In this document: piece by piece, positions 41,288 to 49,934 of the stretch | Numbering within the stretch: the first letter of the stretch is position 1 | Layout: every line of letters starts with the position of its first letter | Assembly: GCF_014643695.1 (NCBI RefSeq) | Contig: NZ_BMJY01000002.1 | Span: forward strand, 380,550 to 444,549 | Direction: 5' to 3' | Origin: Microbacterium album | GTDB taxonomy: Bacteria; Actinomycetota; Actinomycetes; Actinomycetales; Microbacteriaceae | DNA: 64,000 nucleotides | Position numbers and translations under genes: made by a program | The notes under the pieces: model-generated | Database searches by the model: none | What the model was told of the DNA's origin: nothing | The model's input: the letters and a program-made list of their open reading frames with translations, nothing else

Positions 41288-42949
41288 ATGACGGAGACGA
41301 TGAAGGTCGCCGACGCCGTGGGACGGGTGTTGAGCGAGCTGGGGCTGGCGCAGGTGTTCGGCGTCGTGGGCAGCGGTAACTTCCGCGTGACGAACGCGCT
41401 GCTGCGCGGCGGGGCGGAGTTCGTCGCCTCCCGGCATGAAATGGGCGCGGCGACCATGGCGGACGCGTACGCGCGCGTCACGGGCAAGGTCGCGGCCGTC
41501 TCGCTGCACCAGGGCTGCGGTCTCACGAACGCGCTGACGGGGATCGCCGAGGCTGCCAAGTGCCACACGCCCGTGCTCGTGCTGGCCGCGGACACCGCCC
41601 AGGGCGACGTCACGTCGAACTTCTACATCGATCAGGACGCCGCCGTCGCCGCGGTCGGCGCCACCCCGATGCGCCTCCACACCGCCGCCTCCGCGGTGGC
41701 GGACGCGGCTCGCGCGTACCGCGTCGCCCAGGTCGAGCGGAAGACGGTCGTGCTGTCGATGCCGCTCGACATCCAGGAGGAGATGGTCTCCTACCCGGCG
41801 GCGCGCCCCGCGACCGAGCTGAGCCGGCCGGACGTCACCGTGTCCCCGCAGGACGTCGACGCGCTCGTGCGTCTGCTCGACGAGGCAGAGCGGCCGGTCA
41901 TCGTCGGCGGGCGCGGCGCTCGGACGTCCAAGCACGACATCCGCGCGCTCGCCGAGGCGGCCGGCGCCCTGCTGATCGCCTCGGGAGGCGGCCGCGGTGT
42001 GTTCGAGGGCGACGAATGGGCGCTCGACATCATGGGAGGCTTCGCGACCGAGGGCGCCGTCGGCCTCCTCCGCGAGAGCGACCTGATCGTCGCGTTCGGC
42101 GCGGCCCTGAACACGTGGACGACCCGGAACGGGGCGCTGACCGACGGCACGCGGCTCGTGCAGGTCGACGACCGCGCCGAGGCGATCGGGAAGCACCGCC
42201 TCGTCGACCTCGGGATCGTCGGCGACGCGGGCGCCGTCGCGCGGGCCGCACGCGAGGGCCTGCTCGCCTCCGGCCCCGCGCGGACGGGATATCGCACGCC
42301 CGAGATCGCGGACCGGGTCGCGACCTCGCGTTACTGGAAGGATCAGCCCGTCGAGCAGGTCGACGAGCCCGGGTATGTCGATCCCGCCGAGCTGACGAAC
42401 GCGCTCGACGCGCTCGCGCCCATCGAGCGCACGGTCGTCGTCGACGGCGGCAACGTGAACTGCTATCCCGGCGCGCACCTGAGGGTGCCGGACGACGACG
42501 GCTTCGTCCTGCCGCTGTCGTTCCAGGCCATCGGCATGGGGCTCGCGAGCGCGATCGGAGCCGCCGTCGCCCGCCCCGACCGGATCACCGTGCTCGGCAT
42601 CGGCGACGGCTCGCTGCTCATGGCAGCGGCGGAGCTGGAGACGGCCGCGCGACTGGGCCTCGGAATGCTGATCGTCGTCTACAACGACGCAGCGTACGGG
42701 GCGGAGATCCACCTGTTCCCCGATTCCACGGAGGAAGAGCAGCGCATCGTGCGCTTCCCCGACACCGACATCGCCCGCGTCGCGCGCGGATACGGGTGCG
42801 ACGGAGTGACGGTGCGCTCCATGGACGACCTCGACCCCGTGCGCGCCTGGCTCGAGTCGCCGCGCGAGAGACCGCTCGTGGTCGACGCGAAGATCACGGG
42901 AAGGCCGTCCTGGATGATGATCTCCGGCCACAGCCCAGACCACAAGTAA
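41288..42949 (+). CDS. Thiamine-diphosphate-dependent enzyme (acetolactate synthase/decarboxylase-like)
   Basis: The 553-residue enzyme has the three-domain ThDP fold: N-terminal Pyr domain with catalytic E51 in ASRHEMGAATMADAYAR, a central domain (VIVGGRGARTSKHD), and a C-terminal PP domain with the GDG-YND ThDP/Mg motif starting GIGDGSLLMAAAELE. Members decarboxylate or carboligate 2-oxo acids, sulfo-aldehydes or oxalyl-CoA; the exact substrate cannot be told. The ATG at 41288 is chosen (GGAAGG upstream; a GTG at 41285 adjoins). It heads an operon with an ABC importer, so it probably acts on the imported compound (inference). Confidence 0.85.
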   Translation: MTETMKVADAVGRVLSELGLAQVFGVVGSGNFRVTNALLRGGAEFVASRHEMGAATMADAYARVTGKVAAVSLHQGCGLTNALTGIAEAAKCHTPVLVLAADTAQGDVTSNFYIDQDAAVAAVGATPMRLHTAASAVADAARAYRVAQVERKTVVLSMPLDIQEEMVSYPAARPATELSRPDVTVSPQDVDALVRLLDEAERPVIVGGRGARTSKHDIRALAEAAGALLIASGGGRGVFEGDEWALDIMGGFATEGAVGLLRESDLIVAFGAALNTWTTRNGALTDGTRLVQVDDRAEAIGKHRLVDLGIVGDAGAVARAAREGLLASGPARTGYRTPEIADRVATSRYWKDQPVEQVDEPGYVDPAELTNALDALAPIERTVVVDGGNVNCYPGAHLRVPDDDGFVLPLSFQAIGMGLASAIGAAVARPDRITVLGIGDGSLLMAAAELETAARLGLGMLIVVYNDAAYGAEIHLFPDSTEEEQRIVRFPDTDIARVARGYGCDGVTVRSMDDLDPVRAWLESPRERPLVVDAKITGRPSWMMISGHSPDHK

Positions 42950-42993
42950 CCGGGGCTCCGCCCCTCGCACCGCAGAAACAAGGGAGTTTCCGC

Positions 42994-44082
42994 ATGAACA
43001 GCACAGCACCGTGGTCCGCCCCTGCCCGACGGTCACGCCGGCTCGCCCTGGTGGCGTCCGGCGCGACCGCCCTGCTCGTCCTCGCCGGTTGCGCGGCGGG
43101 TGACGGCCTCGGCACCAGTCCCGGCGGAGGTGGAGGCGGCGACGACGACGGCGGGGGAGCGGGCGGCCCCATCCGCATCGCCTATCTCGCGACCGGCTCC
43201 TCCCTGCCGCTGTTCCTCATGGCCGAGAAGTACGCGGAGGAGGTCGGCATCGAGGTCGAGATGGTCGAGGTCTCCAGCGGCAACGACTCGATCACGGGTG
43301 TCGCGACGGGGCAGTACGAGACAGGCTTCGCGGGGATCGGATCGGCCGCGTACAACGCGTTCGCCGAGGGCCTGCCCGTGCGCTACGTCGCGCCGATGCA
43401 CGCCGGCTACATCGAGGACTACTTCATCCTGTCGTCACAGGTCGCCGGCTCGTTCGAAGAGGCGGCCAGCGTCGCCGAGGACATGTCCGATTACGCGGGT
43501 GAGACCTTCGCGGTGAACGGTCCGGGCGTCGTGACGGAGGCCGTGCTCGGCTTCGCGCTGGAGCGCGTCGGACTGTCGATCGACGACATCAACCTCGAGT
43601 ACATCCCGTTCCCGGACCAGGTTCCGGCGCTCGCGAACGGCGGGATCGTCGGAGGCGTGCTCTCCGAGCCGTTCCCGACGCAGGCCGAGGGCAACGGCGC
43701 CGGCTTCCGCCCGTGGGAGACACCGGACACGGCACCGATCCCGTTCACGGGCATCCTGTTCAACACCGATTGGGCGGAGGCCAACCCGGAACAGGCGACG
43801 GACTTCATCCGCGCCTACGCGATGGCCGCCGAGGAACTGGCGACGGGCGGCTGGGACACGCCGGAGATGCTCGATCTCGTCGAGCAGTACACCGGCGCGG
43901 ATCCGGCGGTCGTCGCGGCCTCGCGGCAGCACCACATCAACGCCGACCTGAGTGTGGACCTGGACATGGTGCTGGAACTGCAGGAGTTCTACATGGAGCG
44001 CGGGTCGCTGAACTACGACGAGATCATCCCGGAGGAAGAGATCTGGGACTTCACGTGGCGTGACGCGGCGCTCGAGAACTGA
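42994..44082 (+). CDS. ABC transporter substrate-binding lipoprotein (SsuA/THI5-like)
   Basis: The 362-residue lipoprotein has a signal peptide with lipobox LAGC (lipidated C33), a Gly/Asp-rich linker, and an NMT1/SsuA-type bilobal domain (RIAYLATGSSLPLFLMAEKYAEEVGIEVE, FAVNGPGVVTEAVLG, VPALANGGIVGGVLSEPFPT). Relatives bind sulfonates, nitrate, or thiamine precursors. AAGGGAG precedes the ATG. It is the binding component for the ATPase and two permeases that follow. Confidence 0.92.
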   Translation: MNSTAPWSAPARRSRRLALVASGATALLVLAGCAAGDGLGTSPGGGGGGDDDGGGAGGPIRIAYLATGSSLPLFLMAEKYAEEVGIEVEMVEVSSGNDSITGVATGQYETGFAGIGSAAYNAFAEGLPVRYVAPMHAGYIEDYFILSSQVAGSFEEAASVAEDMSDYAGETFAVNGPGVVTEAVLGFALERVGLSIDDINLEYIPFPDQVPALANGGIVGGVLSEPFPTQAEGNGAGFRPWETPDTAPIPFTGILFNTDWAEANPEQATDFIRAYAMAAEELATGGWDTPEMLDLVEQYTGADPAVVAASRQHHINADLSVDLDMVLELQEFYMERGSLNYDEIIPEEEIWDFTWRDAALEN

Positions 44083-44100
44083 CCGGAAGGCGGCACGCCC

Positions 44101-44895
44101 ATGACCGACCCGACGGCCGACGCCAAAGTGCGACTGACCGGCGTCACCAAGCGGTTCCCCGGTGCGGAGGAGGTGACGGCCCTGCAGGACGTGTCCCTCG
44201 AGATCGGCGAGTCGGAGTTCGTCGCCATCGTCGGGCCGTCGGGATGCGGCAAGTCGACGCTCCTGAGACTCGTGACGGGACTGCAGGCGCCGACATCCGG
44301 GACCGTCGACATCAGGCAGTCGAAGCCCGGCCGGCCCAAGACGGCGATGGTCTTCCAGGAGCACGCGCTCTTTCCCTGGCTGTCCGTGCGCGACAATGTC
44401 GCCTTCGGGCCGCGCAACCGGGATGTGCCGAAGAGGGAGGCGGCGGAGATCGCCGACGCGCAGCTCGCGCGGCTCGGCCTCGGCCGCTTCGGCGACTTCT
44501 ACCCCCATCAGCTGTCGGGAGGTATGAAGCAACGGGTCGGCATCGCGCGCGCCCTCGCGCAGGACGCCGAGATCCTGCTCATGGACGAGCCCCTCGGGGC
44601 CCTCGACGCGCAGACGCGCACGCTCCTCCAGGAGCAGATCCTGGAGCTGCGGCAGGAGTCCCGGCCGACCGTGCTGTACATCACGCATGCCATCGACGAG
44701 GCAGTCTTCCTCTCGGACCGGGTCGTGCTGATGTCCGCGCGCCCCGGCCGGATCCGGGACATCATCGAGCTGGACTTCCCGCTGGACCGAAGCCCGGAGC
44801 TGCGCGGGACACCGGAGTTCGCCAAGCTGTCCCAGGACATCTGGAACCACCTGCGCGACGAGGTCCAGGCGGCCATGACCGGCGGGGACCAGTGA
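44101..44895 (+). CDS. ABC transporter ATP-binding protein (SsuB/TauB-like)
   Basis: The 264-residue ATPase shows Walker A GPSGCGKST, Q-loop FQEHALFPWLSV, signature LSGGMKQRVGIARAL, Walker B ILLMDEPLGALD and the H-loop in YITHAIDEAVFL. It powers the nitrate/sulfonate-type importer of this operon. It starts 19 bases after the binding-protein stop, with GGAAGG upstream, and overlaps the first permease (GTGA). Confidence 0.94.
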   Translation: MTDPTADAKVRLTGVTKRFPGAEEVTALQDVSLEIGESEFVAIVGPSGCGKSTLLRLVTGLQAPTSGTVDIRQSKPGRPKTAMVFQEHALFPWLSVRDNVAFGPRNRDVPKREAAEIADAQLARLGLGRFGDFYPHQLSGGMKQRVGIARALAQDAEILLMDEPLGALDAQTRTLLQEQILELRQESRPTVLYITHAIDEAVFLSDRVVLMSARPGRIRDIIELDFPLDRSPELRGTPEFAKLSQDIWNHLRDEVQAAMTGGDQ

Positions 44896-45677
44896 CCCGG
44901 CTGCTGCACTTCCTGCGTGAGCGGTGGGCGCTCGTCGTGGGTCCCGTCGTTCTCCTGGCGGTGTGGGAGGTGCTCTCTCGGAACGGAGTGATCCCGCCGA
45001 CGTTCTTCCCGCCCCCGACCCGGATCGCCGCCGGAGCGTCTATCATCGTCGAGCTGGACGGCGGCCTCGGAAGCGACATCCTCATGACGATCTTCCGCCT
45101 CGTCGTGACGGTGGTGCTCGCCGTGATGATCGGCGTGGGCCTCGGCATCGCGATCACGGCGTCGGAGTGGGCCGAACGAGGGGTCAGCACCGTGCTGGCG
45201 TTCGTCTATCCGATTCCGGGTGTGCTGTTCTTCCCGTTCCTCACCTTCATCCTCGGGCGCACGGAGGCCGCCGTGCTGCTGACGGCCCTCGTGACGCCGC
45301 TGATCGTCATGGTGCTGTACACCGTCGCCGGCGTCCACAGCATCAGCAGGACGCTCATCGAGGTCGCGGACAACTACGACTGCCGTGGCGCGCGGAGGTT
45401 CTTCCGCCTGCTCCTGCCCGGTGCGCTGCCGTCCATCGTGACCGGCATCCGGATCTCCCTGGGCTTCGGTCTCATCGCCGTGATCGCGATCGAGATGATC
45501 GGCGCCTCCGCGGGACTGGGCAACTTCCTCTGGGAGAACTGGCAGATCCTCCGAGTGACCGACATGTACGTCGCCCTGCTCTGCATCGCCGTGCTCGGGT
45601 TGCTGACCACCGTGGGCTTCGACGCGATCGCCGATCGCATCGTGCCGTGGCGTGCCGACGCGAGGAGTACCTCATGA
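44892..45677 (+). CDS. ABC transporter permease 1 (SsuC/TauC-like)
   Basis: The 261-residue protein has about six transmembrane helices and the permease coupling motif near DNYDCRGARRFFRLLLPGALPSIV (EAA-loop type). The GTG at 44892 overlaps the ATPase stop, and its own stop overlaps the second permease start (ATGA), so all three are coupled. Confidence 0.93.
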   Translation: MTRLLHFLRERWALVVGPVVLLAVWEVLSRNGVIPPTFFPPPTRIAAGASIIVELDGGLGSDILMTIFRLVVTVVLAVMIGVGLGIAITASEWAERGVSTVLAFVYPIPGVLFFPFLTFILGRTEAAVLLTALVTPLIVMVLYTVAGVHSISRTLIEVADNYDCRGARRFFRLLLPGALPSIVTGIRISLGFGLIAVIAIEMIGASAGLGNFLWENWQILRVTDMYVALLCIAVLGLLTTVGFDAIADRIVPWRADARSTS

Positions 45678-46468
45678 GCCCCGGGGTGCGGCGTGCGCTG
45701 CAGACCTGGACGATCCCGATCGCGGTCGTCGTGCTCTGGGAGATCACCACGCGGACCGGGGTGCTCGACCCGCGCTTCTTCGTGCCGCTGAGCGAGGTCA
45801 TCGCGACCATCGCCGACCAGCTCACGGCCGGGCGTCTCGGCGGCGACATCGTCATCACGATCCAGCGGCTGATCATCTCCTTCGCGATCGCGGCCGCGCT
45901 CGGCGTGGCGATCGGCGTCGCCTCGGGCGTGTGGCGCACGTTCGAGCTGCTGATCCGGCCGATCACGGACACGCTCTACCCGCTTCCCAAGATCGCGGTG
46001 CTGCCCCTGTTCATCATCATCGTGGGCAGAGGAGAGATCGCCTACATCCTGACGGCGTTCGCCACGGCGTTCTTCCAGATCATCATCAGCACGCGCAGCA
46101 GCGTCCGGAACATCGACAGCGAGATCCTCGAGGCCGGGCGCAACTTCGGGGCCACGGGCTGGAAGTACGCCACGAGGCTGCTGTTCCCCTCGATCGCCGG
46201 TCCGTTGCTCCGCGGGCTCCGGCTCGGCATGGCGACGTGCCTGATCACGCTGATCGCCGCGGAGTTCGTCGGCGCCGAGACGGGCATCGGAGCCATGATC
46301 CGCCGGGCCGGGCAGCAGTTCGCCGTGGACCAGATGTACGCGGGCCTCGTACTGACCGGCGTGCTCGGCCTGCTGATCAACCTCGTCTTCCGGGTGATCG
46401 AGCCGGTGCTGCTGCCGTGGGAGCGCGGAGCCTCGCGTGACCGTCACGCCGTCGTGACGGGCGCGTGA
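45674..46468 (+). CDS. ABC transporter permease 2 (SsuC/TauC-like)
   Basis: The 264-residue protein is a second SsuC-type permease with about six helices and the EAA loop AGRNFGATGWKYATRLLFPSIAGP. It is distinct from permease 1, so the importer is probably a heterodimeric channel, unlike the usual homodimeric SsuC. It is the last gene of the operon, coupled by ATGA; lemA follows with its own promoter-like TAGGAT. Confidence 0.93.
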   Translation: MSPGVRRALQTWTIPIAVVVLWEITTRTGVLDPRFFVPLSEVIATIADQLTAGRLGGDIVITIQRLIISFAIAAALGVAIGVASGVWRTFELLIRPITDTLYPLPKIAVLPLFIIIVGRGEIAYILTAFATAFFQIIISTRSSVRNIDSEILEAGRNFGATGWKYATRLLFPSIAGPLLRGLRLGMATCLITLIAAEFVGAETGIGAMIRRAGQQFAVDQMYAGLVLTGVLGLLINLVFRVIEPVLLPWERGASRDRHAVVTGA

Positions 46469-46522
46469 CACGATCCTGGGCGACCCGCATAGGATGGGTG
46501 GCAACACCGAGGGGGGTTCCTC

Positions 46523-47089
46523 ATGGAATGGCTGATTCCCGTTGTCGTCGTGCTCGCGATCGTGATCATCGCGGGCGTGTACCTGTGGGCCACGTACAAC
46601 TCGCTCGTGCAGCTCAACGTGCGCGTCGACGAGGCCTGGAGCGACATCACGGTCCAGCTGAAACGGCGCGCCGACCTGATCCCGAACCTGATCGAGGCGG
46701 TCAAGGGCTACGCGGCGCATGAGAAGGCCGTCTTCGAGAACGTCACCCGCGCACGGGCCGAGACGCTGTCGGCCAAGGGTCCGGCTGAGGCGGGGGTCGC
46801 GGAGGGGCACATCCAGCAGGCGCTGAAGAGCCTGTTCGCCGTGGCCGAGTCCTACCCTCAGCTCCAGGCCAGCCAGAACTTCCTGCAGCTGCAGCACTCG
46901 CTCGTCGACACCGAGGACAAGATCCAGGCATCGCGCCGCTTCTACAACGGCGGCGTGCGCGAGCTGAACACCAAGATCAAGGTGTTCCCCAACAACCTCT
47001 TCGCACGCAACCTCGGCTTCACCGAGCGCGAGTTCTTCGAGGTGGTCGACGGGGCGGCGATCGCCGAGCCCCCGCGCGTCCAGTTCTGA
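46523..47089 (+). CDS. lemA: LemA family protein
   Basis: The 188-residue protein has one N-terminal transmembrane helix (about 4-24) and the helical LemA domain (YNSLVQLNVRVDEAWSDITVQLKRRADLIPNLIEAVKGY, then FYNGGVRELNTKIKVFPNNLFA). The role is unclear, though a membrane-stress link has been proposed. GGGGGG lies about 9 bases before the ATG and TAGGAT (46490-46495) about 27 bases upstream. Confidence 0.92.
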   Translation: MEWLIPVVVVLAIVIIAGVYLWATYNSLVQLNVRVDEAWSDITVQLKRRADLIPNLIEAVKGYAAHEKAVFENVTRARAETLSAKGPAEAGVAEGHIQQALKSLFAVAESYPQLQASQNFLQLQHSLVDTEDKIQASRRFYNGGVRELNTKIKVFPNNLFARNLGFTEREFFEVVDGAAIAEPPRVQF

Positions 47090-47152
47090 TCGGGCACCTG
47101 CTGGTCGGGTCGGATCGGTGGCGATGCGGCGGCGGATGGGCAGGGTGACGGC

Positions 47153-48391
47153 GTGACGGGCGTTCCGCGGTGCGTGATCGCCGGTGGAGGTCCGGCGGGG
47201 ATGGTCGCCGGTCTCCTGCTCGCACGCGCCGGGATCGACACGACCGTGCTTGAGAAGCACAGCGACTTCCTGCGGGACTTCCGCGGTGACACGATCCATC
47301 CGTCGACCCAGCTGCTGCTCGACGAGCTCGGCCTCGCCGACCGGTTCCGCCAGATCCCGTCCTCGCGAGTCGAGAGCGTCCGTGTCCCGGCAGCCGAAGG
47401 CGGCGATGTCGCGGTAGCCGACTTCGCGCGCCTGCGACATCCCTATCCGTTCATCGCAATCGCACCGCAGTGGGACTTCCTCGACCTGCTCGCGGAGGCG
47501 GGCCGGCAGGAGCCGAGGTTCCACCTGCGGATGCGGAGCGAGGTGACGGACGTGATCCGCCGCGGGGGCAGGATCGCCGGGGTCAGGTTCGTGGATCGCC
47601 AGACGGGCGAGAGCGAGGAGCTCGAGGCTACCGTCACCATCGCGGCAGACGGGCGCGGCTCGGTGCTCCGCGACCTGGCGGGCATCCCCATGCGCGAGTT
47701 CGGCGTGCCGTTCGACGTGCTGTGGTTCCGGATCCCCGCCCAGGGGCGGGACGGATCTCCCGTCGACGTCGGACGCGGTCTGCTGCCCCGTGGGTCGGCC
47801 GGCCGGCTGTTCATCCTCATCCCGCGCGGCGACTACGTGCAGGCGGCGATGCTCATCCCGAAGGGGCGGTACCCGGCGCTGCGCGCGGCGGGCGTCGCGG
47901 CGTTCCGAGCCGACGTCGCGCGGGCAGTGCCGGAGCTGACCGCAGCGGTGGGGCGGCTCGAGTTCTCGGACGTCCACGTCCTGGACGTCCGGCTGAACCG
48001 TGCACGCCGCTGGTGGTCGCGCGGCCTGCTCTGCATCGGCGACGCGGCGCACGCCATGTCACCGGTGGGCGGGGTAGGCGTCAACCTCGCCGTGCAGGAC
48101 GGCGTGGCGGCCGCCGCGATCCTCGCAGGGCCCTTGCGGGACGGGCGGATGAGCGACCGCGTCCTGGCGGCCGTGCAGCGGCGCCGAGCCTGGCCCGCCG
48201 CCGTGACGCAGGCCGCGCAACGCCTCGTCCACCGGGGTATCGGTGGCGCCTTCCGCCGGGGATGGACCCCACGACCGCCACGTCCGATCGTCATGCTGCT
48301 GCGGCGGATGCCCGCTCTGACGGCGCTGCCCGCCCGGCTGGTCGGCATCGGCGTCCGGCCGGAGCACGCCCCGGACTTCGCCCGCCGCTGA
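47153..48391 (+). CDS. FAD-dependent monooxygenase
   Basis: The 412-residue flavoprotein has the class A hydroxylase motifs: IAGGGPAGMVAGLLLARAGI (FAD), ATVTIAADGRGSVLRDLAG (the DG motif) and LLCIGDAAHAMSPVGGVGVN (GD motif). It would hydroxylate a small aromatic or polyketide-like substrate using NAD(P)H and O2; the substrate is unknown. The GTG start lies exactly 6 bases after CAGGGT. It is convergent with the YcaQ-type gene; the 195-bp gap holds only short repeats. Confidence 0.88.
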   Translation: MTGVPRCVIAGGGPAGMVAGLLLARAGIDTTVLEKHSDFLRDFRGDTIHPSTQLLLDELGLADRFRQIPSSRVESVRVPAAEGGDVAVADFARLRHPYPFIAIAPQWDFLDLLAEAGRQEPRFHLRMRSEVTDVIRRGGRIAGVRFVDRQTGESEELEATVTIAADGRGSVLRDLAGIPMREFGVPFDVLWFRIPAQGRDGSPVDVGRGLLPRGSAGRLFILIPRGDYVQAAMLIPKGRYPALRAAGVAAFRADVARAVPELTAAVGRLEFSDVHVLDVRLNRARRWWSRGLLCIGDAAHAMSPVGGVGVNLAVQDGVAAAAILAGPLRDGRMSDRVLAAVQRRRAWPAAVTQAAQRLVHRGIGGAFRRGWTPRPPRPIVMLLRRMPALTALPARLVGIGVRPEHAPDFARR

Positions 48392-48539
48392 GACGCAGAT
48401 CTCCGCCGCACGCCCGCACGTTCGAGGAGCTGTGGCGTACTTCTGAGGAGATGCGCAGCGCCGAGGGCGCTACGGCGCGGGATGCCCTCGATCCTGCGCG
48501 TGTCCTCGCGCGCGGCAGGCGGGTCCTCGACGGCGCGCA

Positions 48540-48584
48540 GGGCCGAGGACGGGACGAGTGGTCGGGGCTGGGCCGAGGACGGGA
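48540..48584 (+). repeat. Pair of 15-bp direct repeats
   Basis: GGGCCGAGGACGGGA occurs at 48540-48554 and 48570-48584, a 30-bp period, just before the YcaQ-type stop codon, in the convergent gap that follows the monooxygenase. It could arise by slippage; no role is evident. Confidence 0.5.
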
Positions 48585-48586
48585 GG

Positions 48587-49864
48587 TCAGGCGGCCGGGG
48601 GCGGAAGGCCGCGCTCGTGCCGCGCGGCGTCGGGCATGACGCCGGCGAGGTCGTCGGTCGCGTCTCCCCAGTCCGAGATGGACACGCGCTCGAGGCCTTG
48701 CCAGTCGGCGGCCTCGCGCAGCGCGACGGCGACCCGCTCGGCGGTGGCGGCGGTGACGCCCGGCTCCCACCAGGCCGACTGCACGCGCAGGGTGGAGGCG
48801 GGGCGATCGGCCTTGAGGTCCACGCGACCGACCAGCCGGTCGTCGACGAGCACGGGGAGCGAGTAGTAGCCGTAGCGGCGGCGATCCGCCGGGGTGTAGA
48901 TCTCGATGCGGTAGTCGAAGTCGAACAGCCTCTGGGCCCGCTCGCGGAACCACACGACAGGATCGAACGGCGTCAGGACGGTGGCCGCTTCGATCCGGCG
49001 CGGCGTGGTCGCGTCCCGGTGCGCCCAGGCCGGCAGCGAGCGCCCCGCGCGGGACCAGCCCGCGACGGCCACGGGAACCAGCTCGCCCGCGTCGGTGAGC
49101 TCACGCACGGCCTCGAGCACCGCGCGCCGGTCGCGGAGGCGGTAGTAGTCGGCGAGGTCGGAGGCCGTCGCGACGCCGTACGAGCGGGCCGCGCGGCGCA
49201 CGAGCTCGCGGACGGCGTCGGCGTACGACACATCGCGCTCCCGCAGGTGCGCGGGCACGACGTGCTCGGCCAGGGCGTACCGGCGCTCGAAGCCGCGGCG
49301 TCCGGCGATCGCGACCTCGCCGAAGCGCCACATCAGCTCGAGCGCGCGCTTGACGGCGTCCCAGTCCCACCACGGACCCCGCCGACCGCGACGGGAGTCC
49401 GACTCGATCTCCGCGGGCCGGAGCGGCCCCCGCGCCGCGAGCTCCGACCGCACCCACGCGACCGTCTCGGCGTTCGCGGCGAACCAGCTGTCCTCGCCCG
49501 CGTAGCGGTCGCGCATCGCCTCCATGCGGAAGCGCCACAGCGGCCAGTCCTCGACGGGAGTGAACGTCGCCTCGTGCGCCAGGTACTCGACGTAGCCGCC
49601 GGTGCGCCGCGGGCGGCCGTCCGGGCCGTGCCGGAGCACGAGCCGATCCAGATCGGTCGTGTCGTAGGCGCCGAGGCGCGAGAACAGCGGCACGTAGTGC
49701 GAGCGCGCGAAGACGTTGACCGAGTCGATCTGCAGCACACCCATCCGGGCGATCGTCCCGTTCAGCTGGCGGACCCCCGGAGCGGAGGCGGGGCGGCGGC
49801 GCGCGAAGCCCTGCGCGGCGAGCGCGATACGGCGGGCCTCGGGAAGGGACAGGTCGTACTTCAC
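48587..49864 (-). CDS. YcaQ-type (AlkX-like) DNA glycosylase, HTH_42 family
   Basis: The 425-residue protein matches the winged-helix DNA glycosylases of the YcaQ family: LSLPEARRIALAAQGF, the active-site QxD motif as LQIDSVNV (Q45, D47), HYVPLFSRLG, LVDDRLVGRVDLKADR. These remove alkylated bases or unhook interstrand crosslinks by base excision. The QxD form matches the YcaQ/AlkX branch. The GTG at 49864 lies exactly 6 bases after TAGGGT. It is divergent from the AI-2E family gene. Confidence 0.87.
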   Translation of the reverse strand: MKYDLSLPEARRIALAAQGFARRRPASAPGVRQLNGTIARMGVLQIDSVNVFARSHYVPLFSRLGAYDTTDLDRLVLRHGPDGRPRRTGGYVEYLAHEATFTPVEDWPLWRFRMEAMRDRYAGEDSWFAANAETVAWVRSELAARGPLRPAEIESDSRRGRRGPWWDWDAVKRALELMWRFGEVAIAGRRGFERRYALAEHVVPAHLRERDVSYADAVRELVRRAARSYGVATASDLADYYRLRDRRAVLEAVRELTDAGELVPVAVAGWSRAGRSLPAWAHRDATTPRRIEAATVLTPFDPVVWFRERAQRLFDFDYRIEIYTPADRRRYGYYSLPVLVDDRLVGRVDLKADRPASTLRVQSAWWEPGVTAATAERVAVALREAADWQGLERVSISDWGDATDDLAGVMPDAARHERGLPPPAA

Positions 49865-49934
49865 CTCGTCACCCTAACCGGGGGTCCCGACGTATATTCC
49901 GGTCGATGGACGCACCGGCTTTAGACTGACCTCG
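49865..49934. promoter_or_regulatory. Divergent leaderless promoters of the YcaQ-type gene and the AI-2E family gene
   Basis: Minus strand TAGGGT (49876-49871), 6 bases before the GTG. Plus strand TAGACT (49922-49927), 7 bases before the ATG. Only 45 bp separate the two hexamers. Confidence 0.55.

Noticed and set aside
48392..48586. Possible small gene in the gap between the monooxygenase and the YcaQ-type gene
   Set aside because: No frame with a ribosome site and coding pattern was found; only 15-bp direct repeats are visible.
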